NCBI GenBank assembly: GCA_946800325.1
Contig: OX326956.1
Coordinates: 36,661,582-36,725,581, forward strand
Length of the DNA stretch: 64,000 bases
Reading direction: 5' to 3'
Origin: Luzula sylvatica
Lineage: Eukaryota; Streptophyta; Magnoliopsida; Poales; Juncaceae
Position numbers and translations under genes: made by a program. Below, one piece after another: positions 52,615-63,600 of this stretch. The notes beneath the pieces were generated by a model, which was not told the origin of the DNA, ran no database searches, and saw nothing but the letters and a program-made list of their open reading frames with translations. Each line of letters opens with the position of its first letter. The first letter of the stretch is position 1.

Positions 52615-55110
52615 ATGCAAAATGGTTATTTAAATTTGGTTGTCTACTGGAACGGAACCGTGAATTTGAGCGGTCCGATTCCTCGTTATGAAGGTGGTAA
52701 TCGAAAAATGATGAACATGCCCAGTTACAGTACATATAATGATCTTAAATATTTAATTTGTCAAACTATCGAAATAAATCCGCAAATGTACGATATAATA
52801 ATAAAATGTAATTGGCCATTTGGTGATGGAACCGGTGATGTTATTGACATCACTGATGACCATAGCCTTTCTATGATGATAAGCAATCTTCAGAACAGAA
52901 CGATTAAATTATTTGTAAAACTCAATCCTATCAATTGTTATCAAAATCCAAATTCTTTTTATGGTGGTAATTATAATTCTTACCAAAACAATACTGAACC
53001 ATATATAGCGGGTCCTTCACAACCATCGTACCAAACATCCGAAAATCTGATTTATTCGAACCAACCAATTGATGATCAACCGGATGAGGAGTCTGACAGA
53101 GATAGTGGTGAACCGAGTGAAAATTCGGAATCAGATGATGATGAGGCGGAAACAGATGGTCCAGAAGCAGATATCGATGAGGTAATGAACGCAAGAAATA
53201 ATAATTTAAATGAAATGAATATTGGTGAAGGGTTACCGGATGTTTTCGAAAATGATGAATGGGTAGAAGAAATGGTGAGTGAAGAATATGGGAATGAAAG
53301 TAACAATCCGTGCACGGAACTTTCGGCAAATCATTCTTGGATCGGAATGATTTATTCCGATAAAGAAACTTTGCAACACGCGGTACAAGAATGGACTATT
53401 AAAAATTTCGTTAGTTTTGTAGTGAAAAGAAGTAGGCCAAGGGAATGGGATGTCGCATGCAAAAACAACGATTGCTCTTGGAGAATGCGTGCTTTTAATC
53501 CAAAAAATACGGATTTTTGGAGAATATCGAAGTATAAAGGTCCTCACACTTGTAGAAATGAGAGTGGTAGTAGTGATAGTAGACAACTAACAACCAAACA
53601 CATACGTAGGATTATAATGCCACATTTGAGAGGAACCATATCTCTAACTCCAAAGAATATTATTGATATAATTAAAAACGTGTACGCAATTGATATTTCG
53701 TATCGGAGGGCTTGGGATGCTCGATGCAGAGCAATGGAACTGATTTATGGAAGTTGGGAGCAGTCGTATGCTGATTTACCTGCATACACACAAGCGATTC
53801 TTAACGCGGATAGAAATGCAGCGGTAGACATTCAATTAGAAGGGTTAGGTGTAAGATCGTGTAATCGGAGTTTAGGTAATAAATTCAAACGTCTTTTTTT
53901 GGCATTAGGCCCCTCAATTAGTGGATTTCGTTACTGTAGACCCGTAGTTAGTATTGACGGCACATCTTTATATGGATTGTATCTCGGTACTCTTCTGATC
54001 GCAACAGCTGTGGACGGAAATAAAGGGATATTTCCGATTGCTTTTGTCATAGTAGAACAGGAGAATGTATCATCGTGGGAGTGGTTTCTAGATCGGTTAA
54101 AATATCATGTCACAAAAGATCGATCCGTGTGTATTGTAACAGATCGTTGGTCCGGACACAAAAATGTTTTGAGTCGTGCGTTTCCCAGCGAAGAAGGGCA
54201 TGCGTATAGGTATTGCATACGCCACGTGCAATCAAACATCGTATCGAAATTAGGAGGGAAAGCCATGGGAGAATTTTTTTGGACCACATCAACTCAAAAA
54301 ACAATCTACGCCTTTGATAGGTATTTTGAGCGACTTAAATTAATGCACCCCGAAATTGAAGATTATTTGAATACACAAGTAGGGGATAAAAGTTTGTGGT
54401 CTATAGCTCATGATGGTGGTCGTAGATGGGGTGTTGCGACCACAAATATTTCAGAATGTTTCAACGGGGTTCTAAAAGAAACACGTGGATTACCTGTTAG
54501 AACGCTCGTATCTCAAATATGCGCTCGTTTGAACACGTATTTTAATAAACGACGACTCGATGCGGAAAATTGGGGAACTACTCTTTGTATGAAATATGAG
54601 AGCATAATAGAAACATCACCCCGCGAGTCTAGGAATGTGACGGTTCGACCACACTCACGAGTGTACTTCGAGGTAATAAAAGTGAATTATCAAGATACCG
54701 AGACATATGAAGTTCGGCTTGATGAACCAAATTGTCGTTGTACGTGTAATGTTCCTCAATTAGAAGGGATTGCATGTCTGCATGTATTAGCCGTGTGTGG
54801 TTTGTTGTGTGAACGTAATGTTTATCGCTATTGTGCGGAATACTATCGAGTTCGTATGTACAAACGTACATACGAAGAAGTATTTCAAGTTATTCCAGAT
54901 CGTCGTTTTTGGCCTGTTATTTCAGGCGTACCAGTGTTACCTCCAAATGTCAGAAAACAAGCAGGTCGTCCAAGTAAAAAACGTGAAAAGACCGAAATGG
55001 ACCCACAAGGTAGAAGAGCAAATAAATGTAGTTTTTGCAAGGAGAGTGGTCATAAGAAACGCACTTGTCCGGCTCTTCATGCAAGGAGAGCGGCAAATCA
55101 ATTTTTTTAG
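52615..55110 (+). CDS. MuDR/MURA-type transposase, intact ORF
   Basis: 831 residues in one exon. The ATG at 52615 is preferred over an in-frame ATG 12 codons upstream, because a T-rich tract plus ACAG just before it looks like a splice acceptor for a 5' UTR intron. Order: PB1-like N-terminal region (about 3-95), acidic linker, MuDR-type DNA-binding zinc region (WDVACKNNDCSWRMRAF to HTC), a MULE DDE catalytic core with D448 (VSIDGTSLYG), D510 (IVTDRWSGH) and E614 (TNISECFNG), SWIM finger C709-x-C711-x9-C721-x-H723, a GRPSKKR basic patch and a CCHC knuckle (C805, C808, H813, C818). Length and order are typical of Mutator transposases, which cut and paste elements bearing matching TIRs. All catalytic and zinc residues are present, so it may be autonomous. 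A minus-strand partner gene converges on it. Confidence 0.93.
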   Translation: MQNGYLNLVVYWNGTVNLSGPIPRYEGGNRKMMNMPSYSTYNDLKYLICQTIEINPQMYDIIIKCNWPFGDGTGDVIDITDDHSLSMMISNLQNRTIKLFVKLNPINCYQNPNSFYGGNYNSYQNNTEPYIAGPSQPSYQTSENLIYSNQPIDDQPDEESDRDSGEPSENSESDDDEAETDGPEADIDEVMNARNNNLNEMNIGEGLPDVFENDEWVEEMVSEEYGNESNNPCTELSANHSWIGMIYSDKETLQHAVQEWTIKNFVSFVVKRSRPREWDVACKNNDCSWRMRAFNPKNTDFWRISKYKGPHTCRNESGSSDSRQLTTKHIRRIIMPHLRGTISLTPKNIIDIIKNVYAIDISYRRAWDARCRAMELIYGSWEQSYADLPAYTQAILNADRNAAVDIQLEGLGVRSCNRSLGNKFKRLFLALGPSISGFRYCRPVVSIDGTSLYGLYLGTLLIATAVDGNKGIFPIAFVIVEQENVSSWEWFLDRLKYHVTKDRSVCIVTDRWSGHKNVLSRAFPSEEGHAYRYCIRHVQSNIVSKLGGKAMGEFFWTTSTQKTIYAFDRYFERLKLMHPEIEDYLNTQVGDKSLWSIAHDGGRRWGVATTNISECFNGVLKETRGLPVRTLVSQICARLNTYFNKRRLDAENWGTTLCMKYESIIETSPRESRNVTVRPHSRVYFEVIKVNYQDTETYEVRLDEPNCRCTCNVPQLEGIACLHVLAVCGLLCERNVYRYCAEYYRVRMYKRTYEEVFQVIPDRRFWPVISGVPVLPPNVRKQAGRPSKKREKTEMDPQGRRANKCSFCKESGHKKRTCPALHARRAANQFF

Positions 55111-55125
55111 TACTTGTTTTTTTAG

Positions 55126-55230
55126 TTTTTTTTAGTATTGTATTTTTTATTTAGTAGTGACTTTGTATTTTTTATTTAGTAGTAAATTTGTACTTTTTAT
55201 TTAGTAGTAAATTGTACTTTTTTATTTAGT
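55126..55230. repeat. ~24-bp tandem repeat after the transposase stop
   Basis: Four degenerate copies of TTTGTACTTTTTATTTAGTAG, in the short gap between the convergent genes. Confidence 0.8.
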
Positions 55231-55368
55231 ATTGATTTTTTAGTTTTTTTAGTTATTTCAATAAAACATACACTACTAAAAAGTCAAAGAGTTGCAACAA
55301 ACATAACATAACATCAAAATATTACTCAAATGAAAGAGTTACATCAAATAATAATAATAATAAAACTA

Positions 55369-57312
55369 TCACAAAAAATCCCAAAAGTTATGGCTACTTG
55401 GTGGGTTTTGTGAGGTAGACGGATCATCCAAATGTTGCGATCCAGATGGATGATATTGAAATTGATCCGTGCTCAAAATATCCAAGAAAGAAGGCTCAGA
55501 TGTATATGGAGGAGGGGGAGGCTGAGATGAATACCCATAAGCAGAAGGAGGAGGAGGAGGAGGAGGAGGTTGAGATGGATACTCATAAAAGGGAGGTTGA
55601 GTATCGTAAGCGGGAGGAGGCTGAGTGATCGGCAAAACTGGAGGTCCACAAATTCGTCTCCGAGTTTTGCGCCAATACCAACTCATATAATCACGATCTC
55701 TATCGTAAGTGTCGTCGTTAATAGCATCAGATTGATCAACTACATGATCAAGTCGATGATTCCACCAATTCACCTCAAAATCGAATATGCTCATCATATT
55801 TTGTTTTGCGAGGCATTTTTTCACAGCCAGTCGGTGCACATTTTCCGGTATGTGCTGCTTCAATCCAAATTGGGTCAGTACTCAATCAGTATAATGCATC
55901 TCGATGGTGTCAAAACAAATCAATGGAACTCGAGCCTTCCACACGCGATGTCCCTTCATACATGCAGGAGGGACCTGAGAAAGCATCTCGTCTGTGTACG
56001 GTTCCCATTCAACCTGAACAAATACAAAATTATAAACATAAATATTATCAAAAAAATATTAAAAAAAAAATACCTGTGTTTTTTCCAAGTCATCGAAACA
56101 TCCAGCGAGATAAGAAGTTTGTGTCGCAAGATCGTTATTTTTGTAAGAAATACTTGCGACGGTCCATTTCCACATTAATGGCATCATTTCATCGGGAGCT
56201 GCTCGAGAAGAAACAATCTTAGGTCTTCCCGGCAGTAAATGATACCAAGACCATGCCTGTCAAATTAAATTCCGAACTTAAATGAAAATGCTCGATAAGA
56301 AACAATTTTATAATTTTTTTTTTACCTGAAGAAAAGAAAACCATCCATATGAGTGCTCGTGCCCAATCACAGCACAAAATGAAAGTGCATTATATAAGTG
56401 AGCCAAACCAGCGGCTCCCCATGCATACCCTCTACATGTATCGAAATCTTCCAAAAACATAATAAACCTTGCCGGAATCGAATCCGTGGTCTAGTCATGA
56501 AATACGATTCCACCCAAAAAGTAGAGAATATAAGCACGAGCTTGTTGATCACAATACTCCTCGTCTTGCCCTTCACTTGGTTCTTCGAAATTTGTTTTTA
56601 ACCACTTCAAATGTATACGGGGTTTTTCTTTTGTCCATTTATTCGGACATTGTCCGAGTAATCTAATCATTTCTCTTTTTAAATCAGATGAAGAAATATA
56701 CGGAGATATAACAGGATTACCATCACTACTACAAAAAGTCTCATTAGCTTCGAAAATCCTAGTGACTAAGTATATTTAGTCTCTGTATGTTGGTTATTAG
56801 GAGCACATTTTACTTTGTCCCAAAACACTTATATTTCTTGGGACAAAGATTTTGTTTTGGCACTACATTTGTCACAGAAGAAGATTAAGATTTTAAGTAG
56901 TGCATCCACACACAATCCAGTGAGCAAACACGTTTGTCCCTAATTGCATTTTTTGTAGTAGTGCATCCACACACAATCCAGTGAGCAACGCGACATCACG
57001 AAGCGTTACCGTCATTTCTCCCCAACACATGTGAAATGTGTTTGTTTCCGGACGCCATCTTTCCACCAAAGCCGTGAGAAGTGGCCATGAATTCTCGTTA
57101 ACCGCACATTGCATAACCGGGTAAAATACCGATCGTTTTAATCGTAACAGTACTCTCGGATCCGAAATTTGCCATCTCCTCCAATTTGTCGATTTTTGTT
57201 CGAATCTAATAGAATCTCGCAATGGACGAATTCTTTCGGACCGATGATTATGTTGTAAAAATAATACATCGTTATCAATCGGACCCGGCAAAACTCCATC
57301 ATCAAACGACAT
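55369..57312 (-). pseudogene. Plant mobile domain (PMD, MAIN-like) gene carried by the Mutator element, broken
   Basis: Exons on the minus strand are 57312-56326 (interrupted by an insertion at 56724-56963), 56256-56074 and 56013-55369, with good GT-AG sites. The product starts MSFDDGVLPGPIDND and contains PMD hallmarks: PLLTALVERWRPETNTFHM, GEMTVTLRDVALLTG, NPVISPYISSSDLK, ARAYILYFLGG, YAWGAAGLAHLYNAL, AWSWYHLLPGRP, YMSWYWRKTRRRI. It ends in a Pro-rich tail with runs of P and Y. PMD proteins (MAIN and MAIN-like in Arabidopsis) occur both as host genes and inside Mutator and gypsy elements. It is inactivated by a 240-bp CACTA-type insertion, an in-frame TAG at 56491-56493 and a TGA at 55882-55884. 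Otherwise the frame is preserved, so loss is recent. Confidence 0.85.
56724..56963. mobile_element. CACTA-type MITE (240 bp) inside the PMD gene
   Basis: Starts CACTACTACAAAAAG and ends TTTTTTGTAGTAGTG, with a 3-bp duplication CAT at 56721-56723 and 56964-56966, as for CACTA/En-Spm elements. It contains at 56899-56927 an exact 29-bp copy of the host sequence that flanks it at 56960-56988. Confidence 0.75.
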
Positions 57313-57344
57313 TTTTTTGGTGTTTATTTCTCAGAAATAATGGA

Positions 57345-57353
57345 AAGAGAGAG

Positions 57354-57418
<65 letters not shown>

Positions 57419-57421
57419 GGG
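57345..57421. repeat. (GA)n microsatellite
   Basis: AGAGAG tract next to the start of the PMD gene, probably in its 5' leader (as CT on the sense strand). Confidence 0.95.
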
Positions 57422-57789
57422 ATCTGTGAGGGGGTGGTTTATATAGGGAAAACTCTCAAAAGTCGAGAGGAATTAAATTTCAGACGGTGGCTGGTGGGTG
57501 TTGGAGGGTAATTAACAAGCTCTCAAAGTCGAGAGGAATTGAATTCTGGCGCTGGCTGGTGGGAGTTGGAGCGTAATTAACACCCTCTCGACTTTTCAAA
57601 AGTCGAGCGGTTTTAACAAAGTAATTAACGTCCAGATTAACCCTAACAACAGTTTTATACCCTCTCGACTTTTCAAAAGTCGATACCTTTGCACCCTGAG
57701 TGTTAGATTCCAAATTATCAAACTTTCGTGGCTATTTTGGGTATTACAAACCTATTTTGGGCTATATCTCAAAATTTCTCTATTATTAT

Positions 57790-58440
57790 ATACTGGTCAC
57801 GTCTTAAAAGAACCTATTAAATTCATTGATTCTTACATACTTTTACTTATAATTGAATTTTAATCCCAATTTATCTAAACTAAGATTTCAATTTATATAT
57901 TATATTGTTTTTTAGAGAGATATCTTCTTCCTACTACAAAATTAAGGACCATCCAGACAAAAAAAATTGTACATTTATTTCTTGTTCGATTGTTGTTCAA
58001 TTTGTATTAATATACTTTGATCTCAAGTGTTCCGTAATATGTTATATATGTCTTGTGGTATATATATATTATAATAATGTAATAACATGTCATGTTAGCA
58101 ACGACATACAAAATTTTAGTAACATGCTTATTATTTTTTATTTTAAATCCAATATATTTTGTTAATATGGCTTGTCCGAATTTGACTATGAATAACCTTT
58201 TAAACGAATAGTATTACAATTACAATTATAACCGCTAACAAGAAATTGAAAAATTCCGCAGTTTCCCTAGTTTGAATCAAAATGAAAATGATATGTTCCA
58301 TAGAGAGAGAAGGTAAGATAAAGTGAATGGTGTGTTTTTCTAGGTGAGCTTGGTTTAATGTACGGATGGATCGATATAGACCAAAAAAAAACTGACATGA
58401 TTTGAATTGGTTGGTTTATCACGTGCGTTTATGATTTAGC
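57790..58440. other. Flank between the Mutator element and peptide unit 5, no gene seen
   Basis: AT-rich; short frames only. The homologous peptide-unit sequence resumes at about 58500. Confidence 0.4.
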
Positions 58441-58660
58441 ATCTCATGCGAGCTCATCAAGAATAAGGAGAAAGTAAAGGGACATACAACATTTTTCATA
58501 TAGATAATATGGATAAGTGTGTATTTGAGGTATATATGACTTTGTATGTGTTTTTGAATAAATGCACTTAGTTAATAAATAAATGCTTTTAGTTACTGAA
58601 TGAATGCATTTAATGCATTTAATGACAACACTAATACATAAACATACAAAAAGATCATCA

Positions 58661-58668
58661 TATATATA
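58661..58668 (+). promoter_or_regulatory. TATA box of peptide gene 5
   Basis: TATATATA in CATCATATATATAGCAATG, one TA longer than in its sisters, about 63 bp before the ATG. Confidence 0.7.
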
Positions 58669-58725
58669 GCAATGCATTGTGAAATATTGAAATCAATATA
58701 GAGACAGTTTAAAGAATTTTTAGAG

Positions 58726-58980
58726 ATGGAGAAAAAAACTATAGCAATTGGAATGTTGTTGGTTGTTGCTTTCACAATTGTTATAGAACCAGTTTCGTCT
58801 TTGACGGAGAAGAATTTTGTCAACAACGAGTGCTATGACACATGCATGAGCAATTGTAGAGATTCCCACTACAGATGCGTGAGGTTATGCCGCAAGATAT
58901 GCTTCAATAGCAGATGCATGAGGTTATGTAGTGGAACTACAGAGTTTGGTGAATCCAAATGCCACCGGATATGCAACTAG
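58726..58980 (+). CDS. Secreted cysteine-rich peptide 5
   Basis: 84 residues, intronless. The signal peptide is identical to gene 3 at the DNA level. The mature part is different (CMSNCRDSHYRCVRLC). Ten Cys: C-x3-C-x3-C-x6-C-x3-C-x3-C-x4-C-x3-C-x10-C-x3-C, so the C6-C7 loop (FNSR) is four residues as in gene 1, with the shared CMRLCSGT block. The combination of a gene-3-like 5' half and a gene-1-like 3' half suggests recombination or conversion between array members. Predicted secreted; function unknown. It is separated from gene 4 by Helitron and Mutator insertions. Confidence 0.85.
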   Translation: MEKKTIAIGMLLVVAFTIVIEPVSSLTEKNFVNNECYDTCMSNCRDSHYRCVRLCRKICFNSRCMRLCSGTTEFGESKCHRICN

Positions 58981-59149
58981 TTTAGAGGCATGGCTCTTTT
59001 CAATCTGAACAAATAATCTAGCTTGAGGAAGAACTTCAGCAAAATTTATTGTAAAAATAAAAAAAATAAATAAATTTCCAATCATAACCTTGTATCTTGC
59101 ATTTGAATATGTTTTTATTTCTTCAATTCTTTGTCATGTGTTGTTGGAA

Positions 59150-59440
59150 ACCTTGTTGTCCTGAATTTGATGCAATCGCACAAGAAATAGAGTATCCCAT
59201 TGGCACCCCTCCTAGGAGTGAACCAGCATCGAAAAATCATCTTCTTCGGTGTGCTTTGATTAGAGAAGGGAAGGCCACAAATTTGAACTACTTATTGAAA
59301 AATATTGATGGAAGCCATGGATGGGAAATCCGCAGGCTCTCATTACCGACCAAGACCCAGCCATGAGTGCAGTAATTCGGGAGTGCTTACCCGGTACCGT
59401 TGTTGTCAATGGCATGTCAAGAGAAAAATACCAAAATTGA
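59150..59440 (+). pseudogene. Fragment of a FAR1/MULE-type transposase
   Basis: The frame ITDQDPAMSAVIRECLPGT (about 59342-59398), followed one frame over by RYRCCQWHVK, matches the region around the second catalytic Asp and the HRYCxWH segment of FAR1/FHY3-like MULE transposases. About 30 codons are recognisable, with a frameshift. Upstream codons (GTPPRSEPASKNHLLRC) are not assigned. Confidence 0.55.
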
Positions 59441-60605
59441 AGTCTAACTTTAGCAAAATACTTAATTTTCAAGTTTTTCTACAAAAACTCTATATAATTG
59501 AAGAGTAACACAGACAAATTCCTATTTTTTTTCAAAAAAATTGCAAAAAAATGCTAAAATTGAAGCTTAATATGAATAAAATACTCAATTTTCATGTTTT
59601 TTCTCAACAAAAAAAACCCCGTAAATAAAGACCAACATAAGCAAATTTTTATTTTTTCAAAAAATTCGCAAAAATGTAAAAAATGAACTATATAACACAT
59701 GCAAAAAATTCAATTCTCGTATTTATCAGAAAAATACGTGAAGTCTACCATGAGCAAAATACTCAACTTTCATATTTTCCTCAAAAACTCGGTAATTGGC
59801 GACTGTCACAAGTAAATTTCCATTTCAAAAATTTCGCAAAAATTCAATTATCATTTTTTTTATGAAAATTTGGCATTTAAAAAAAATATGATAATGATTT
59901 TTAGCAGGTGTTGGACTTCAATTTTTCCTACTTTTTGAAATTTTTAAAAAATAGAAATTTGCTAGTGTTGGTCTTCCATTACATTGTTTTTTGAGGAAAA
60001 CATGAGAACTGAATATTTTGCTAACATTAGACTATAATTTTAGCATTATTCTGAAAAATATAATAATTGATTTTATATGCATGTGTTAAGACTTCAATTG
60101 TTACATTTTTGCAAATATATTTAAAAATAAATATAGAAATTTGCTTATGTTAGTCTTCAATTACGTTCTTTAGAGGAAAAACATGAAACTCTCATATTTT
60201 GCTTATGTTATAATTCAATTTTGACATTTTCTTGAAAAAATAAAATACATGATTTTTTTTGCAGGTGGTAGATAGACTTTATTTTTCGTATTTTTCCGGA
60301 TTTTTTGAAAAAAAATAGAAAATTGGTTATGTTACTCTCAATTACATAGTTTTTTGGGAAAACATTACAATTAAGTATTTTGCTTATGTAAGACTTCAAT
60401 TTTAGTATTTTACTGAAAAAATATAATAATTGATTTTTATGCATGTGTTAGACTTCAATTTTACCATTTTGTTTTTCAGGAATTTGATTGTGTTACTCTT
60501 CAATTAAAGATTTTTTTTTTAAAAAAACATGAAAATTTAGTATTTTTTTGTTAGATTTCAATTTTAGCATTTTCTGAGAATAAGATAATTATTTTTTTGC
60601 ATGTG
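59441..60605. repeat. Imperfect tandem units in inverted orientation
   Basis: ACTCAATTTTCATGTTTTTT with AAAATTGAAG recurs from 59441 to about 59870. Reverse-complement phrases (AACATGAGAACTGAATATTTTG, TAGACTTCAATTTTA) recur from about 59910 to 60600. Units are roughly 90-120 bp with an axis near 59890. No ORF. Confidence 0.65.
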
Positions 60606-60610
60606 TTAGA

Positions 60611-63600
60611 TGTTGGAGTTAGTGAGGTTTAGTTTTGTATTTTGGTGAATTAGTGAGAGAGATTTTTCAGAGAAATAACCAGGGTATTTTTCTCATACAG
60701 TAGGGTATTTTTCAAAGAGATAGGAGGGTATTATTTTCTTTCTCAAGAGACATACACAAATGGATGAGTTGGATTTTAAAGAGTTATGAAGTGGGGATTA
60801 TTCTCCCTCTTCTACTTCTACACGAAATAGATGATTGTGGTGTGTGTTGTGAATTGCTCTCTGGCAAAGAGACACAAAACTCAAACATCACAAAAAGTAT
60901 TTTTGTTACACATCTCCCATACTCATACACATGGGGCCACATATTAACTATTACACATTAGGCTAGTAAACCAAAGTAAATAATATTACAAAAACATTAA
61001 ATTTAACACTCCCCTTAATGTTTTTGCTCGTCATGCCCATCAATTCTCGAAAGCGAATGAACTTCTCACTTGGAAGTGCTTTGGTGAAAACATCCGCCAA
61101 TTGGTTTTCGGTTTTCACGTGCTCGATAAGAACTTCATCATCTCCAACCACTTCTCGAATAAAGTGGTGCTTGAGCTTGATATGCTTCGTTCGGCTATGG
61201 AAGACGGAATTCTTCGACATTGCTATCGCGGATTTATTATCGCAAAATAGAATCGTGGCATTTTCTTGTTTCTCCCCCATATCTACTAATATTTTTCTCA
61301 ACCATTCTATTTGTTTCACGGCTTCATTGGCCGACACATATTCGGCTTCCGCGGTGGAAAGCGCAACTCGTTCTTGTTTCCTTGAGGCCCATGAAAATAT
61401 ACCCGAACCGAGGGTAAATGCGTAACCCGAGGTACTTCTCATATCATCGGCACTCCCAGCCCAATCACTATCGCAAAATCCAAATAATTCAATTTTCTCC
61501 TTTTCATTTTTCTCATACATAAGCCCATAAATTTTGGTGCCTTGTATGTACCTCAACACTCTTTTCGCCACACCCAAATGAGTTTTACTCGGCTTGCTCA
61601 TATACCGAGATAACAAACCCGTAACATACATGATATCGGGTCTTGTAATAGCAAGATACAACAAACTTTCAATTAAGCTCCTATAAATTGAATCATCGGC
61701 GTCACCACTACCATCTTCTTTTACTAATTTTTCGTTTACCAAAATCGGTGTCGTTACCGGGATTACAATTTTCCATCTTGAATTTTGAGAGAAGATTTTG
61801 GGCATATTTCTCTTGAGAAATAAAAATTCCATCATTTGTTTGTTCAATTTCTATGCCCAAAAAATAATTTAATAATCCCAAATCATTCATCTCATATTTT
61901 TTAAACATCTCAATTTTAAATTCTTTTATCATTTTTTCATTATTACCGGTAACTATTAAATCATCAACATAGAGTGAAATAATTAGCATACCGATTTTAT
62001 CTTGCTTGATGTAGAGGGTTGGCTCGCTCGGACTTCTTTGAAATCCATTTTTGGCAAAATAACCATCGATTTGGCTATACCATGCACGAGGCGCTTGTTT
62101 CAATCCATACAACGCCTTCTTCAATTTGTACACTTTCTTTTCACTTTCTTCAACCACAAACCCTTGCGGTTGCTCAACGTACATTTCTTCTTTTAATTCG
62201 CCATTCAAGAAAGCGGATTTTACATCGAATTGGTATAGTTTCCAACCTTTGTGAGCGGCCAAAGCAATCAACGTTCGAATAGTTTCATGCCTTGCCACGG
62301 GAGCAAACGTTTCTTGATAGTCGGTACCGGGTTTTTGCGAGTATCCTTTTGCAACTAATCTCGTCTTGTATTTTAGAACCGACCCATCCGGATTTGTTTT
62401 CGTTTTATAAATCCATTTTAAACCGATTAAATTTTTCTCCTTCGGTTTTTCAACTAACTCCCAAGTTTGATTTTTCTCAATCATTCTTATTTCTTCATTC
62501 ATCGCTTTTCTCCACACTTCCTCTTTCACCGCTTGCTCGAAATTCTCCGGTTCAACAACACAAAAATTACATTGCAAATAAATATCACTTAACCTTCTCA
62601 TTTTTACCGGTGTTGAACTCGGTCTTGAGGAACTCGGCTCCATATTCATGGATGGAGAATTTGTCGTTTCATCATCTTCTTCAAATTCATTTTGTATTTC
62701 ATCTTCATCTACTTGCGGTTCGGTTCCTTTTTCTTGCACCAATATCGGTACACTTTCGCCACATTTTCCTTTCCAATCCCATTTATCTTTTTCATTAAAA
62801 ATCACATCGCGACTTGTAATAATTTTTTCTCTTTTGAAACTCCAAAGTCTATAGCCCTTCGATTGAGAGCTATAACCCATAAAAACACATTTTTCACCTT
62901 TCTCTTCAAGTTTATGTCGCATTTCTTTCGGGACATGTGCGTAGCAAATCGAACCGAAAATTTGCAAGTGATTGACCGATGGTTTTCTACCACCAGACCA
63001 TACCTCAAACGGTGTTTTGTTTTTAACCGCTTTGGTCGGACACCGGTTTAATAAATAAACCGCCGTGTACGCCGCTTCGGCCCAAAAACCTTTCGGGACA
63101 TCTTTTTCAACCAACATTGATTTTCCCATTTCAATTATGGTTCTATTTTTTCTCTCGGCAACACCATTTTGTTCCGGTGAATATCCTACGGTTAATTGCC
63201 TTTCAACTCCAATGTCTTCACAAAATTTATTAAAATCATTGGAGTTATATTCACCACCTCGATCACTTCTCAATTTTTTAATCAATCGGCCACTTTGCCG
63301 CTCAACCAATTTTTGAAATTTTTTAAAGATTGAGAATGCATCGGATTTTTGTTTCATGAAATAAATCCAACACATCCTTGAATAATCATCAATGAAGGTG
63401 ATGAAATATCTATTACCTCGATGTGAAGGTTGTTTCATTGGACCGCACACATCGGTGTGTACAAGTTCCAAAGGATTTGTTGCTCTCCAAGTCCGTTCTT
63501 TTGGGAATGGTTCTCGGTGTATTTTACCGAGCACGCAAGCTTCACACACATCGCCCTTGTCTTCAATATTCGGCAAACCGTACACCATATTTTTTCTACT

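Larger units (their letters stand above)
52041..57780 (+). mobile_element. Complete Mutator-like element (5,740 bp) with 9-bp duplication
   Basis: A perfect 9-bp target duplication TATTATTAT (52032-52040, 57781-57789) flanks long terminal inverted repeats. The left end GGGAAATTTTGTGATATAGC and the right end inverted GAGAAATTTTGAGATATAGC continue together for about 135-157 bp with one ~27-bp indel. Subterminal regions on both sides carry palindromes of CTCTCGACTTTT/AAAAGTCGAGAG type. Inside are an intact transposase gene (plus) and a broken plant-mobile-domain gene (minus), convergent. The 9-bp duplication, long TIRs and MURA-type transposase define the Mutator superfamily. The preserved duplication suggests recent insertion. 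It lies between peptide genes 4 and 5. Confidence 0.93.

Noticed and set aside
52931..53586. Minus-strand ORFs opposite the transposase
   Set aside because: Shadow frames of the plus-strand Mutator transposase.
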